A DNA stretch of 64,000 bases from an uncultured Bacteroidota bacterium (GTDB lineage Bacteria; Bacteroidota; Ignavibacteria; UBA10030; UBA8401): positions 73,486-137,485 of the forward strand of contig CALETH010000070.1 of assembly GCA_937920105.1 (NCBI GenBank). The letters run 5' to 3'. This document shows positions 43,271 to 52,726 of this stretch, one piece after another. The notes under the pieces are model-generated. The model was not told the origin of the DNA. It worked only from the letters and a program-made list of their open reading frames with translations, and did no database searches. The position numbers and the translations under genes are program-made. Numbering within the stretch: the stretch's first letter is position 1; every line of letters begins with the position of its first letter.

Positions 43271-45337
43271 TTATTTCACCAACATCATTTTTTTTGTTTC
43301 AACAAAATTTCCTGCTTGGAGACGGTAGTAATATACTCCTGTTGGTAAGGTGGTAGCATTGAGTGTTGCCATATACGTTCCACCTTCTTGCTCACCATTG
43401 ACCAATGTTGCAACTGTTTCTCCCAAAACATTATACACTTTTAAGGTAGTAAATGTTTTTTCCGGTAGACGATAACTAATAACGGTATTGGGATTAAATG
43501 GATTTGGATAATTTTGGTCTAACGATGTTGTGGTTGGTAGACCAACTTCTACTTTAATAGGGTCAAAGTACGTTACCTTTCCATCATTATCGATTTGTTG
43601 TAAACGATACCAGTTTGTTCCCATAGTTGCTTGTTTATCGACATAACTATAATAGTGAGGAAAGTTTATTGTTCCTTGTCCGGCAATCGTCGGAGAGATT
43701 TTTCTAAAGTTTTCTGCTTTAGGAAAGCCGCCAAAAAATCCGTTTTTACCAAGAGTTGCTCGTTCTGCAATAAAACCATTATTATTAGATTCTGTAATGG
43801 TTTCCCATGATAATGTTACTACACCATCTTTTACAGTTGCACCAAATTTTGCTATTTGCACGGGGAGGGTGAAATTGTTTGAGAGGAGTTTGTGTGCATA
43901 AATATCTGTACCTGTTATTTCAAAATTACGATAATCTTCCCACACAAAAATGGCAGAGCCATTATCAGAGGGAACTACTTGTGGATTCCATTGGTTGTTT
44001 CTGCGACCAGAGACAACTACGCCACTTGTACCAGCGGAGGTTGTTCCCGTTCCACTAATTTTATTGGCAAAAATATCATAGTTTGTACCACCACGATTAT
44101 CTTGCCAGGCAACAACATATTCACCACCACCAACATTCACAATTTGTGGTCTCTCTTGATTAAATATAGCGGTACATACAGCAACACCATCAGTGGTCCA
44201 TTGAGGTGTTCCTGAACCATTAATTCGTTGGGCATAAATATCATAATCACCATCATTACGTAAATCTGTCCATGTGATAACAACACCACCGCTTCCATCC
44301 CAATTTATTGCTGGGTCAACTTGGTCATGGAGAGATTGACAAACGGGGGTAACCCATGAAACTGCAGGAGCATACCCCCCAAAAATGCCAACTTTTCCAG
44401 AATCTATTCTTGCAGCATAAATATCATATTCATCAATTTTTCTCTTATCTTGCCACGTTAAAATTGCTGTTCCACCTTGACCTATCATTTTAAAATTTTC
44501 CTGGTCATCTATAAACTCTGAATACCCACCCGAAACGTTAAAATTAAATCCATTATTTCCAGCAATATCTGTATATACTTTTGTACCGTTTGAATAAAGT
44601 CTTTGTACATAAATTTCTTTGTTGATATTGCGCATATCTTCCCAAGCAATAAGACAAGAGCCATCCCCGAAAGTAATAACTTGTGGTTTGGTTTGGGCTC
44701 CTGCAGCATTAGTTACAGAAATGCCATTTGCAGTCCATAAAGCATTACCATTCACATCTATTCTTTGTGCATAAATATCAATTCCTGTAGTATTGTAATT
44801 GCGATAATCTTCCCAAACAATAATTGCCCCATCACTACCATCTGGTGCCATTTTTAGATTGAGTTCTTTTCCAAGATTGTTTGTTGCTGATAAATCCACT
44901 ACAAGCTTACCATAAATTATCCAAAGGTAATCAGCATTACTTCCACTTGTTTTTTGCACTCTCATTGCGTCAGGTTGATTATCACCATCAGCAATATATC
45001 CTGTTAAAAAATCAGCACCAGATTTTACAACATCAAAATTTTTGGTTATGGTGCCAGCATAATAAACAGTATCTCCATTATGTTTCCAAACTTCATTACC
45101 TGTAGAATTTATTTTTTGAGCGTAAATGTAAGAATTACCATTTCTACTATCTAACCAAAAAGTAACAACACCACTACCATCACTTATTACTTTAATGTTT
45201 GTTTGGTCACCAGTAGTATCGCTTACAGTTTTTCCTTTTACACCCCCATCATTTACCCATTGGGCATTAGTGGTTGTGTAAAGAAGTGCAATACACAAAA
45301 GTGCAAAGGCAGTTTGTACAATAGATTTTGTTTTCAT
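43271..45337 (-). CDS. T9SS-exported protein with seven WxDxRN repeats
   Basis: The 688-residue protein has a signal peptide ending TNAQ, seven repeats built on [VLI]-x-W-x-D-x-R-[NGK] followed by D-I-Y-A-x-[RKN]-[IL] (about residues 55-485), a fibronectin-like part (ITESNNNGFIAERA, YRLQQIDNDGKVTYF) and a C-terminal sorting tail NYPNPFNPNTVISY to KKMMLVK. The tail marks export and surface anchoring by the type IX system. Seven repeats suggest a seven-bladed propeller. A Phe/Gly insert GFFGGFPKAENFR is unusual. Function unknown. Confidence 0.85.
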   Translation of the reverse strand: MKTKSIVQTAFALLCIALLYTTTNAQWVNDGGVKGKTVSDTTGDQTNIKVISDGSGVVTFWLDSRNGNSYIYAQKINSTGNEVWKHNGDTVYYAGTITKNFDVVKSGADFLTGYIADGDNQPDAMRVQKTSGSNADYLWIIYGKLVVDLSATNNLGKELNLKMAPDGSDGAIIVWEDYRNYNTTGIDIYAQRIDVNGNALWTANGISVTNAAGAQTKPQVITFGDGSCLIAWEDMRNINKEIYVQRLYSNGTKVYTDIAGNNGFNFNVSGGYSEFIDDQENFKMIGQGGTAILTWQDKRKIDEYDIYAARIDSGKVGIFGGYAPAVSWVTPVCQSLHDQVDPAINWDGSGGVVITWTDLRNDGDYDIYAQRINGSGTPQWTTDGVAVCTAIFNQERPQIVNVGGGEYVVAWQDNRGGTNYDIFANKISGTGTTSAGTSGVVVSGRRNNQWNPQVVPSDNGSAIFVWEDYRNFEITGTDIYAHKLLSNNFTLPVQIAKFGATVKDGVVTLSWETITESNNNGFIAERATLGKNGFFGGFPKAENFRKISPTIAGQGTINFPHYYSYVDKQATMGTNWYRLQQIDNDGKVTYFDPIKVEVGLPTTTSLDQNYPNPFNPNTVISYRLPEKTFTTLKVYNVLGETVATLVNGEQEGGTYMATLNATTLPTGVYYYRLQAGNFVETKKMMLVK

Positions 45338-45449
45338 AATAATTCCCCCAATAAAAAAGTTTTTGTAAATATTAATTGATACGATAAAGTAATTAATGTT
45401 TGATTCTTTCGCAAGTAAGTTTTTGGTGAATGTGATGAAAAATACAAAA

Positions 45450-45477
45450 GGTTGATTTCATCTACGTTCAATCAACC
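45450..45477 (-). terminator. Terminator after priA
   Basis: GGTTGAT and ATCAACC (45450-45456 and 45471-45477) pair on the minus strand and are followed by CTTTTGTATTTTT. The stem touches the priA stop codon. Confidence 0.6.
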
Positions 45478-47954
45478 TACATCATCCCCTGAGGGTCTAT
45501 ATCTATTATAACATGCTGGTTGGTAAATTCTTTTTGTTGGGCTGTTCGAAAAATAACATTTCGCATGAAAGCCCCATTTTTATCTTTTTCACCTTCAGAT
45601 TTTACCATAATATGCCAACGATAATAATTTTTTATTTTTGGAATTACTGCTGGAGTTGGCCCTAAAATAGTGTGTGGTGGAAGAAATTTTTTAAGATGAG
45701 AAGAAAAACTTTCTGCTATTTGCTGAACCTTTTTTTCATTTTCTCCTTTACATTCTATCAACGCAACACGAACAAATGGAGGATAAAGCACTTCTTTACG
45801 ATGAACTAATTCCTCATCAAAAAAATCTTTAAAATTATGGTGAAGGATATGTCGCAACGCATAATGTGTTGGCTGCTGTGTTTGAATAACCACCTCACCG
45901 CGTAACGTGCTTCTTCCTGCACGACCTGCAACTTGAGTGAGTAATTGAAATGTCCTTTCCGCAGAACGAAAATCCGGTAACATCATTTGTGTATCAGCAG
46001 AAATTACACCAACCAATGTAACGTGAGGAAAGTCCAATCCCTTCGCTACCATTTGTGTTCCCAATAAAATGTCTGCTTCTTTATTTCCGAATTGTTGTAA
46101 TAATTTTTCGTGCGAGCCCTTGCGTGTTGTTGTATCCATATCCATCCGAATAATTTTTGCCGATGGAAAAAGTGCTGCAAGATTTTGTTCTACACGTTGT
46201 GTTCCAAATCCGTGAAGTTTTAAAGAAATTCCTCTACATTTCGGACAAATATCCGGAACTTGTTTTACAATTCCACAATAATGACACCGCAAATGTTTTT
46301 TGGTAAGATGATAGGTGAGAGTTACGTCACATCGTTCACATCGTTCTACAAATCCACATTCTTTACATTCTAAAAATGGTGCAAATCCTCTTCTGTTTTG
46401 AAGGATAATAACACCTTCTTTCTTTTCTAATCGTTCGCGAATTTTATTTTCTAATAATGTAGAAATATTGTTAGATTTTTTTTCCTTGAATGCATCAGCG
46501 CCAATTTCTTTTGCACGTTCTTTCATCATTACAAAACGTTTTTTGTTTTCATCAATCATATTGACAATAGCGATGGAGGGAAGTTGTGCAGTGTCAATTC
46601 TTTCAGGGAGTTCTAATAATGTAAATTTATTATTTAATGTATTGTGATATGTTTCTATCGAAGGTGTTGCTGAACCCAACACAACCACAGCATTAGCAAA
46701 AGTTCCTCGCACAATTGCTGCATCACGTGCATTGTATCGCGGAGTTGCATCAAATTGCTTGTAGGATGATTCATGCTCTTCATCAACAACAATCAACCCC
46801 AAATCTTTTAACGGAGCGAAAAGTGCAGAACGAGGTCCAATCACGATTTTGCATTTTCCATTTTGTACGGAACGCCATACATCATAACGTTCTCCCACGG
46901 ACATTCTACTGTGCATGACGACAACATCATTTCCGAAATGTAGAGCAAAGCGTTTTACTGTTTGTGGTGTGAGGGAAATTTCTGGAACAAGCACTATTGC
47001 TGTTTTATTTTGCTGTAATGTTGAACGAATTGCTTCTATATAAACTTGTGTTTTTCCACTTCCGGTAATTCCATGCAAAAGAAATGTGTGATGTTTGTTG
47101 GTGTGTAGCGTTTCTTGAATTTTTTCTACTGCTTTTTGTTGATGTTCGTTGAGTTGAATATTGAGCATTTGTGCTGTATGCTCGTCAATATCAAATTGTG
47201 CTATTCGAGAAACCTCTTTCTCTATAATTTCTATAATATTTTTTTCTGCTAAACTTTTTAGGGAAGAAAGCGTTGTTTTTGTTTCCTTTAAAATTTTTTT
47301 TACGGGATAAGGTTCATTCAATTCTAAAATGCGAGCAAAAAGTCTTTGTTGCGATTTTCCTTTTAAAGAAATTTCTTCAGGAAAATCTTTTTTACGAAGA
47401 TATTTTTCTGTTTTTATTTTTGTTTTTTTTATCTGTTCTTCAATCTTAATAATTTCTTTTTTATGGAGAGAATCTATAACAGAATAAATATTTACAACTT
47501 TCGTTTGTTGTTGTAGTTGGGTGATTGATAGGGGAGAATGTTTTTGTAGAATTTGTACTATCTTTTTTTCTTGTGTAGAAAACGAAAATTGCGAAAATAT
47601 TTCATTAAGAGGATTGTATAATAACGTTACTATTTTTTTACTTTTTTGTATAACACCTTGTGGTAAAAATATTCGCAATGTTTCTCCCAATGGAGTACAA
47701 TAATATTCACTTAACCATTGAGCGAGTTTGAGAAGTTCTTCAGAAAAAAGATTTTGCTCTATAACATCATAAATTGGTTTAAGATTTTTTACAGCAGAAG
47801 AATCGGCAATTTCTATAACTATACCAGAAAGTTTTTTCTTTCCAAAAGGAACAAGAACAATACTTCCTTTTTTCACCAATTCTAAAAATTGTGGTGGAAT
47901 ATGGTAAGTAAAAAATTGTGAAACTGGAATTGGTAGTGCAATATTGGCGAACAT
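45477..47954 (-). CDS. priA: Primosomal helicase PriA
   Basis: PriA reloads the replisome at stalled forks. The 825-residue protein has the N-terminal 3'-OH-binding domain (MFANIALPIPVSQFFTYHIP), Walker A GITGSGKTQVYIEA, VVDEEHESSYKQ, the eight-cysteine zinc region (CKECGFVERCERC, CHYCG, CPKCRG) and the C-terminal TQVAGRAGR motif. It is the expected length for this phylum. Family-D repeats lie upstream of its start. Confidence 0.96.
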   Translation of the reverse strand: MFANIALPIPVSQFFTYHIPPQFLELVKKGSIVLVPFGKKKLSGIVIEIADSSAVKNLKPIYDVIEQNLFSEELLKLAQWLSEYYCTPLGETLRIFLPQGVIQKSKKIVTLLYNPLNEIFSQFSFSTQEKKIVQILQKHSPLSITQLQQQTKVVNIYSVIDSLHKKEIIKIEEQIKKTKIKTEKYLRKKDFPEEISLKGKSQQRLFARILELNEPYPVKKILKETKTTLSSLKSLAEKNIIEIIEKEVSRIAQFDIDEHTAQMLNIQLNEHQQKAVEKIQETLHTNKHHTFLLHGITGSGKTQVYIEAIRSTLQQNKTAIVLVPEISLTPQTVKRFALHFGNDVVVMHSRMSVGERYDVWRSVQNGKCKIVIGPRSALFAPLKDLGLIVVDEEHESSYKQFDATPRYNARDAAIVRGTFANAVVVLGSATPSIETYHNTLNNKFTLLELPERIDTAQLPSIAIVNMIDENKKRFVMMKERAKEIGADAFKEKKSNNISTLLENKIRERLEKKEGVIILQNRRGFAPFLECKECGFVERCERCDVTLTYHLTKKHLRCHYCGIVKQVPDICPKCRGISLKLHGFGTQRVEQNLAALFPSAKIIRMDMDTTTRKGSHEKLLQQFGNKEADILLGTQMVAKGLDFPHVTLVGVISADTQMMLPDFRSAERTFQLLTQVAGRAGRSTLRGEVVIQTQQPTHYALRHILHHNFKDFFDEELVHRKEVLYPPFVRVALIECKGENEKKVQQIAESFSSHLKKFLPPHTILGPTPAVIPKIKNYYRWHIMVKSEGEKDKNGAFMRNVIFRTAQQKEFTNQHVIIDIDPQGMM

Positions 47955-47961
47955 CTGTCTT

Positions 47962-48018
47962 AAACTATGATGAAATGATAGGTATGATGACCATGATTTT
48001 TAACTATGATGAAATGAT
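47962..48018. repeat. Dispersed repeat, family D, tandem direct copies
   Basis: AAACTATGATGAAATGAT (47962-47979) is followed at 48002-48018 by AACTATGATGAAATGAT in the same orientation; an inverted copy closes the gap at 48143-48160. Together with the family-B palindrome the repeats occupy the priA-waaA gap. Confidence 0.7.
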
Positions 48019-48039
48019 TTGTATGATTACTATGATACT

Positions 48040-48077
48040 GTCATTGCGAGTTCCGATGTAGTCGGAACGAAGCAATC
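48040..48077. repeat. Dispersed palindrome, family B
   Basis: GTCATTGCGAGTTCCGA and TCGGAACGAAGCAATCC form the arms. It lies between family-D units in the gap between priA and the Kdo transferase gene. Confidence 0.75.
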
Positions 48078-48134
48078 CACCACTGGCGGACTACTTTATT
48101 AGCAATACCGAAAAAAATAATAAATTCATGTCCA

Positions 48135-49400
48135 TCATAATAATCGTTTAATCATAGTTATAAATCTTTCCGTTGCTCCGCTTTGTTGTTCTACAAAATT
48201 TTTTGCTATCATTCCTACATTTTGCGAATTATGTAAGAGTGAAGAAACTGTATTGTAAAATTCATTTTTATTATTGATAACAAATCCACCACCAATTTTT
48301 GCAAGAGCAATTGCTTCTTGCGAATTTGTATGCTTCGGTCCATACAAAACAGGAATACCAAAAACAGCTGGTTCCAAAACATTATGCACGCCTTGTTGAA
48401 ATCCGCCGCCAATGTATGCAATGGTTGCATAGTTATATAATAGAGTAAGAATTCCAACACTATCAACAATAATAATTTTTTCGTTGCTGTAATCATTCAA
48501 ATCTGAAAAACGAATGAATGATATTTTCTTTTCTAAACGATATTCTAAGTCTTCTAAATTTTTTAACGTTGGTTCGTGAGGAACAATAATTGTTAATAAT
48601 TCTGAATTTTCTTGGTGAAGTGTAAGTATTGCAGGAATAATGTGTTCTTCATCCTGTTCCCACGTTTGCCCCAGAACAACAATTTTTTTCTCTTTTATAA
48701 TATGATTAGGGAAAAGGTGTTTAGTTTTTGCCTCCGTACGTTTTTCAATTACTCTGTCAAAACGTGTATCGCCAAGAAATTGAATAGTTGGCTTTTTGAT
48801 TCTAAAATCTTGAAAACTTTTTGTGTCATTTTCGGTAATAGTAAAAATAGAATGAAAGCAGTTGTATAGTGATGTATGAAATTGTCGAACAGCAAAAACT
48901 TTTCGTGAGGTTCGTTGTTTCATTGTAGCATTCACTAAAATAATTGGAATATTGGTTTTATATAATCTCCAGATTATGTTAGGCCAAATATCATAACGAA
49001 TAAATATTGCTAAAGAAGGTTGAAGAAGATTGATAAACTTTTTCACTTTCCAAAAAGAGTCAAAAGGAATATACATAACAACATCAGCAAATTTATAATG
49101 TTTGGAATTTTCATATCCGGAAGGAGAAAAGAAAGTAGCAATAATTTTTACGGATGGGTAATGAGACTTTATTTTTTCAATAATGGGTTTTGCTTGTTCA
49201 AATTCTCCAAGAGAAGATGCGTGAAACCAAATTCGTTGTGTTTTTGGAAAAGATGCTAAAACATTTTCTAATTCTTGAAAAAGATTTTTTCTTCCATTAA
49301 TTCCTCGTTGTATTTTAGAATTAAAAAATTTTCCCGTATGGAAAACAATCCATAAAATTGGGATGATAATAACGTTGTAGAGTAATTTCCAAAAAATCAT
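48135..49400 (-). CDS. waaA: 3-deoxy-D-manno-octulosonic acid (Kdo) transferase
   Basis: The enzyme attaches Kdo to lipid A precursor, so an LPS-type outer membrane is expected. The 421-residue protein has an N-terminal membrane anchor, the signature WFHASSLGEFEQAKPI (catalytic Glu), IRYDIWPNI, and the C-terminal GT-B part AYIGGGFQQGVHNVLEPAVFGIPVLYG. The last eight residues (ITMIKRLL) and the stop are encoded by a family-D repeat, so its original end may have been replaced. Confidence 0.92.
   Translation of the reverse strand: MIFWKLLYNVIIIPILWIVFHTGKFFNSKIQRGINGRKNLFQELENVLASFPKTQRIWFHASSLGEFEQAKPIIEKIKSHYPSVKIIATFFSPSGYENSKHYKFADVVMYIPFDSFWKVKKFINLLQPSLAIFIRYDIWPNIIWRLYKTNIPIILVNATMKQRTSRKVFAVRQFHTSLYNCFHSIFTITENDTKSFQDFRIKKPTIQFLGDTRFDRVIEKRTEAKTKHLFPNHIIKEKKIVVLGQTWEQDEEHIIPAILTLHQENSELLTIIVPHEPTLKNLEDLEYRLEKKISFIRFSDLNDYSNEKIIIVDSVGILTLLYNYATIAYIGGGFQQGVHNVLEPAVFGIPVLYGPKHTNSQEAIALAKIGGGFVINNKNEFYNTVSSLLHNSQNVGMIAKNFVEQQSGATERFITMIKRLL
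48143..48160. repeat. Dispersed repeat, family D, at the 3' end of waaA
   Basis: ATCGTTTAATCATAGTTA is the reverse complement of the family-D unit with one change. It encodes the end of the Kdo transferase on the minus strand. Confidence 0.7.
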
Positions 49401-49416
49401 AGGTGGCCGATGAAAA

Positions 49417-49447
49417 ATTTGTCAAGTTTTTAAAACTTGATAAATCT
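49417..49447. repeat. Dispersed palindrome, family C
   Basis: AATTTGTCAAGTTTT, one T, then AAAACTTGATAAATCT is nearly identical to the element at 32331. It lies in the divergent gap between waaA and the sugar nucleotidyltransferase gene. Confidence 0.75.
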
Positions 49448-49500
49448 AATATATCAAATTTGAATTGTGGAAAAAACATTTATTGCTTCTCATAGCAAAC

Positions 49501-49530
49501 TTGATTATTTTTTGAAATATTTTTTATATC
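49501..49530 (+). promoter_or_regulatory. Possible sigma-70 promoter of the sugar nucleotidyltransferase gene
   Basis: TTGATT (49501-49506) and TATATC (49525-49530) are separated by 18 nt, 14 nt before the ATG. The region is AT-rich, so chance occurrence is possible. Confidence 0.3.
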
Positions 49531-49544
49531 AATGAAAGAAAATT

Positions 49545-50522
49545 ATGAGAGCAATTATTCCTGTTGCGGGTGTTGGAAGTCGACTCCGTCCACATACATA
49601 CACTGTTCCAAAAGTGTTATTAAATGTTGCTGGTAAACCCATCATCGGTCATATCATGGATAAAATTATTGCTGATGGTTTTGACGAGGCAACAATTGTT
49701 GTTGGATATTTGGGAGATTTAATTAAAGAATATATTGTCAAAAATTATTCATCTATAAAATTAGATTTTGTGGAACAAGAAGAGCGTTTGGGACTTGGAC
49801 ATGCAATTTATCTTTCGCGACACACAATTTCCAAAGACCCAATTCTTATTATTTTAGGTGATACGGTTTTTGATGTCAACCTAACAGAAATGATGAATAA
49901 TGAACATTCTGTTTTGGGTGTAAAAGAGGTTGCAGACCCGCGTCGTTTTGGAGTTGCAGAACTTCACAATGGATTTATTTCCCGTCTCATAGAAAAACCG
50001 GAAAAACCCACAAGCAATTTAGCCATCGTTGGTCTCTATTATATCAAACATCCTGATATTTTGTTGGATTGTTTGAAAGAAATGATTAAGCGAGATATTC
50101 GTACAAAAAACGAATATCAACTTACGGATGGTTTGCAATTAATGATTGAACGTGGAGAAAAATTACAAACATTTCTCATTGATGGTTGGTACGATTGTGG
50201 AAAACCAGAAACATTATTAGAAACTAATAGACACCTACTTCATACAACAGCAACCAATGGTAAATATGAAAATGTTGTTATTAATCCACCAGTTTTTATT
50301 TCTCCAAGTGCTACAGTAAAAAACGCCGTTGTCGGTCCATTTGCCACCATTGCTGAAGGAGCAACGGTAGAAGATTCTTTTATTAAAAATTCTATTATTA
50401 GTGAAAATGCAACAGTGCAATCTGCGTTGTTGGAAGATTCTATTATTGGTAGTAATGCAATTGTAAAAGGTGGATTTAAAAGAATTAATATTGGTGATTC
50501 TTCAGAGTTGGAGTATTATTGA
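49545..50522 (+). CDS. Sugar-1-phosphate nucleotidyltransferase with left-handed helix
   Basis: The 325-residue protein has the nucleotidyltransferase signature IPVAGVGSRLRPHTYTVPKVLL, GLGHAIYLS, ILGDTVFD and EKPEKPTSNLAIVGLYYI, then hexapeptide repeats (VKNAVVGPFATIAEGATVED, then SIISENATVQSALLEDSIIG). It resembles glucose-1-phosphate thymidylyl/uridylyltransferases that activate sugars for surface polysaccharides. The specific nucleotide and sugar are not evident. A small membrane protein gene follows after 3 nt. Confidence 0.88.
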   Translation: MRAIIPVAGVGSRLRPHTYTVPKVLLNVAGKPIIGHIMDKIIADGFDEATIVVGYLGDLIKEYIVKNYSSIKLDFVEQEERLGLGHAIYLSRHTISKDPILIILGDTVFDVNLTEMMNNEHSVLGVKEVADPRRFGVAELHNGFISRLIEKPEKPTSNLAIVGLYYIKHPDILLDCLKEMIKRDIRTKNEYQLTDGLQLMIERGEKLQTFLIDGWYDCGKPETLLETNRHLLHTTATNGKYENVVINPPVFISPSATVKNAVVGPFATIAEGATVEDSFIKNSIISENATVQSALLEDSIIGSNAIVKGGFKRINIGDSSELEYY

Positions 50523-50525
50523 TTA

Positions 50526-50897
50526 ATGAAATTTATCTGGAATTTATTGTTTGGTGGCGACTTAACTTTTTCTAGTATTGCGTTTAGAATTTCTCTCATA
50601 CTAGGATTTTTAAGTTTAGGTGCTTTAGGCGGAGTTACTCATTATTTAGTTGCTCCGCTACTTAATCTTAAGTTTCCACCATTTGATTCTTGGCATGGTG
50701 ATTGGGTTTGGCCTGTTGCAATTGTGGTATCATTTCTATGGCCAATCGGGTTTTTGTTCTCTGAAAGAGTGTATGATTTTTTTATTAAGTATAATATACC
50801 GCATTTTTTAAATTATCTCATTTATATTTTTGTACTTTGGTTGTGGATATTGGTAATTTGGTATTTTTTATTATCAATTAAATTTAGGAACTCGTAA
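50526..50897 (+). CDS. Small integral membrane protein, unrecognised
   Basis: The 123-residue protein has three or four hydrophobic segments (about residues 18-38, 57-77, 95-117) and aromatic-rich loops (FDSWHGDWVWPVAIVVSFLW). It is packed 3 nt after the nucleotidyltransferase gene and 3 nt before the next frame, so it is probably a real cotranscribed gene. I do not recognise the family. Confidence 0.6.
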   Translation: MKFIWNLLFGGDLTFSSIAFRISLILGFLSLGALGGVTHYLVAPLLNLKFPPFDSWHGDWVWPVAIVVSFLWPIGFLFSERVYDFFIKYNIPHFLNYLIYIFVLWLWILVIWYFLLSIKFRNS

Positions 50898-51035
50898 TAT
50901 ATGTTTGGAGATGATGTGTTTATAGTATTATTTTTTCTTTTTTTATTTTTTATTGCAGGAATTGGTGCTGTACTATTTTATTTTTTCAGAAAAACTATTA
51001 TTCAAAAAATTAATTTTAGAGGAGGAAATTTTTCC

Positions 51036-52439
51036 ATGAAAGAATTGCTTCGTAAGTCCATCATCATAAGAATTATTCTTGTAACAATTCTTACACTGAT
51101 ATTACTTATTCCGGCGACAATGGTGCAAGACCTTGTTCATGAAAGACAAAATCGTAGAGATAATGCAGTGTTGGAAGTAACAGAAAAATGGGGACAGCAG
51201 CAAACTATTGGTGGACCTATTTTGTCTGTTCCATATTTATATACATGGAAAAATGATAGCGGAAAAACATTTTGGTCAACTGGCTACGCACATTTTTTAC
51301 CAGAAAAACTTAATGTTGAAGGAGAATTATTTCCTGAAATCCGGCATAGAGGAATGTATGATGTCGTATTATATAAATCTGTTTCTAAAATTAGTGGAAC
51401 ATTTTCCCCACCAAATTTTAGTGAATTTTCTATTGATGAAAAAAATATTTTGTGGGAAGATGCATTTCTTTCCATGGGTGTCAGCGATTTAAAAGGAATT
51501 AGCAGTGATGTTACTATTCAATGGAACGAATTGCAAATAGAACAAGAAGCAGTCAATATAAAAAATAACGATGTTTTTTCTTCAGGAATTAGTATTGAAG
51601 TTCCGCTCAAACAAAAACAAGAATATAAATTTTCTTTTGAATTAAAACTTAATGGAAGCAGTGAAATAAATTTTCTTCCGGTTGGAAAACAAACCGAGGT
51701 AAAAATTTCCTCACAATGGGGAACGCCAAGTTTTATTGGTGCATATTTACCGGAATCTCGCACAGTGCAAAATGATAAATTTTCGGCTCAATGGAAAATA
51801 TTTCATCTCAACAGAAATTATCCCCAACAATGGCTAAACACATCCTATAATATTGTCAGTAAAACAAAAACAAAAAATGCTTATACCTACACTGATGACG
51901 AGTATTACAGAGAAAATTATTACAATCAACAACAATCTTCAGAAAATTCTGCCTTTGGTGTGATGTTGCGAATGGCTGTTGATGAATATCAAAAAAATAC
52001 TCGCACCGTGAAATATGCAATTATGTTTATTGCTCTTACATTTCTTTCATTTTTCATGACAGAATTGTTAAACAAAAAAATTCTTCATCCAATACAATAC
52101 CTTCTTATTGGAATTGCATTAGTACTTTTTTATACACTTCTTCTTTCGCTTTCCGAACAGTTGGGATTTAATCTTGCCTATTGGATTGCAAGTCTCGCAA
52201 TTATTTCTTCTATCACCTTATATACAAAATCCGTACTTTCCAATAATACGGTTACAATGGTCATTGCCGGAATTTTAGTACTGTTATATGGATTTTTATT
52301 TATGATTTTACAGTTAGAAGATTATGCACTTCTTTTTGGCAGCATCGGTTTATTTATGGTGTTGGTAATTGTGATGTATTTAACACGAAAAATAGATTGG
52401 TTTGCTGTTGGAAAAACACAAGAAAATTCACAAGCATAA
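51036..52439 (+). CDS. creD: Inner-membrane protein CreD
   Basis: The 467-residue protein has an N-terminal membrane segment after RKSIIIRIILV, the CreD marker RRDNAVLEVTEKWGQQQTIG(G)P, a large beta-rich periplasmic domain and six C-terminal membrane segments (VKYAIMFIALTFLSFFMTEL). CreD contributes to envelope integrity and colicin/beta-lactam responses in enterobacteria. I chose ATG 51036 because GAGGAGGAAA lies upstream and the family usually begins here. The frame is, however, open back to an ATG at 50901, which adds a further membrane segment (residues FIVLFFLFLFFIAGIGAVLF). Confidence 0.9.
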   Translation: MKELLRKSIIIRIILVTILTLILLIPATMVQDLVHERQNRRDNAVLEVTEKWGQQQTIGGPILSVPYLYTWKNDSGKTFWSTGYAHFLPEKLNVEGELFPEIRHRGMYDVVLYKSVSKISGTFSPPNFSEFSIDEKNILWEDAFLSMGVSDLKGISSDVTIQWNELQIEQEAVNIKNNDVFSSGISIEVPLKQKQEYKFSFELKLNGSSEINFLPVGKQTEVKISSQWGTPSFIGAYLPESRTVQNDKFSAQWKIFHLNRNYPQQWLNTSYNIVSKTKTKNAYTYTDDEYYRENYYNQQQSSENSAFGVMLRMAVDEYQKNTRTVKYAIMFIALTFLSFFMTELLNKKILHPIQYLLIGIALVLFYTLLLSLSEQLGFNLAYWIASLAIISSITLYTKSVLSNNTVTMVIAGILVLLYGFLFMILQLEDYALLFGSIGLFMVLVIVMYLTRKIDWFAVGKTQENSQA

Positions 52440-52516
52440 AAATATTCAGATTTAGAACGTATAAACAATAAACAAACACTGGTATTTTCTAAAAGGGAAA
52501 ATTCACAAAGTTGGTT

Positions 52517-52553
52517 TCCCCTCCTATTTATAGGAGGGGATAAAGGGGAGGTC
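52517..52553. repeat. Dispersed palindrome, family E
   Basis: TCCCCTCCTA (52517-52526) and TAGGAGGGGA (52531-52540) are perfect inverted arms, followed by TAAAGGGGAGG, as in the copy at 6087. The rest of the 287-nt gap between creD and the next gene holds nothing I can identify. Confidence 0.7.
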
Positions 52554-52726
52554 AGTAAATGCAAAAACGACCACTCTTACAAGGAGGGAAATCTTTCTCA
52601 ATAATGGGGACGTGCTAAACTCTTCCGAACATGTATGGTTTTAAAAACCAGTACTAATTTATACTTTGTAGATAAATTTTTTATCTTACATAACAAACAT
52701 AAACAATTACAGAAAGGAAACACACA

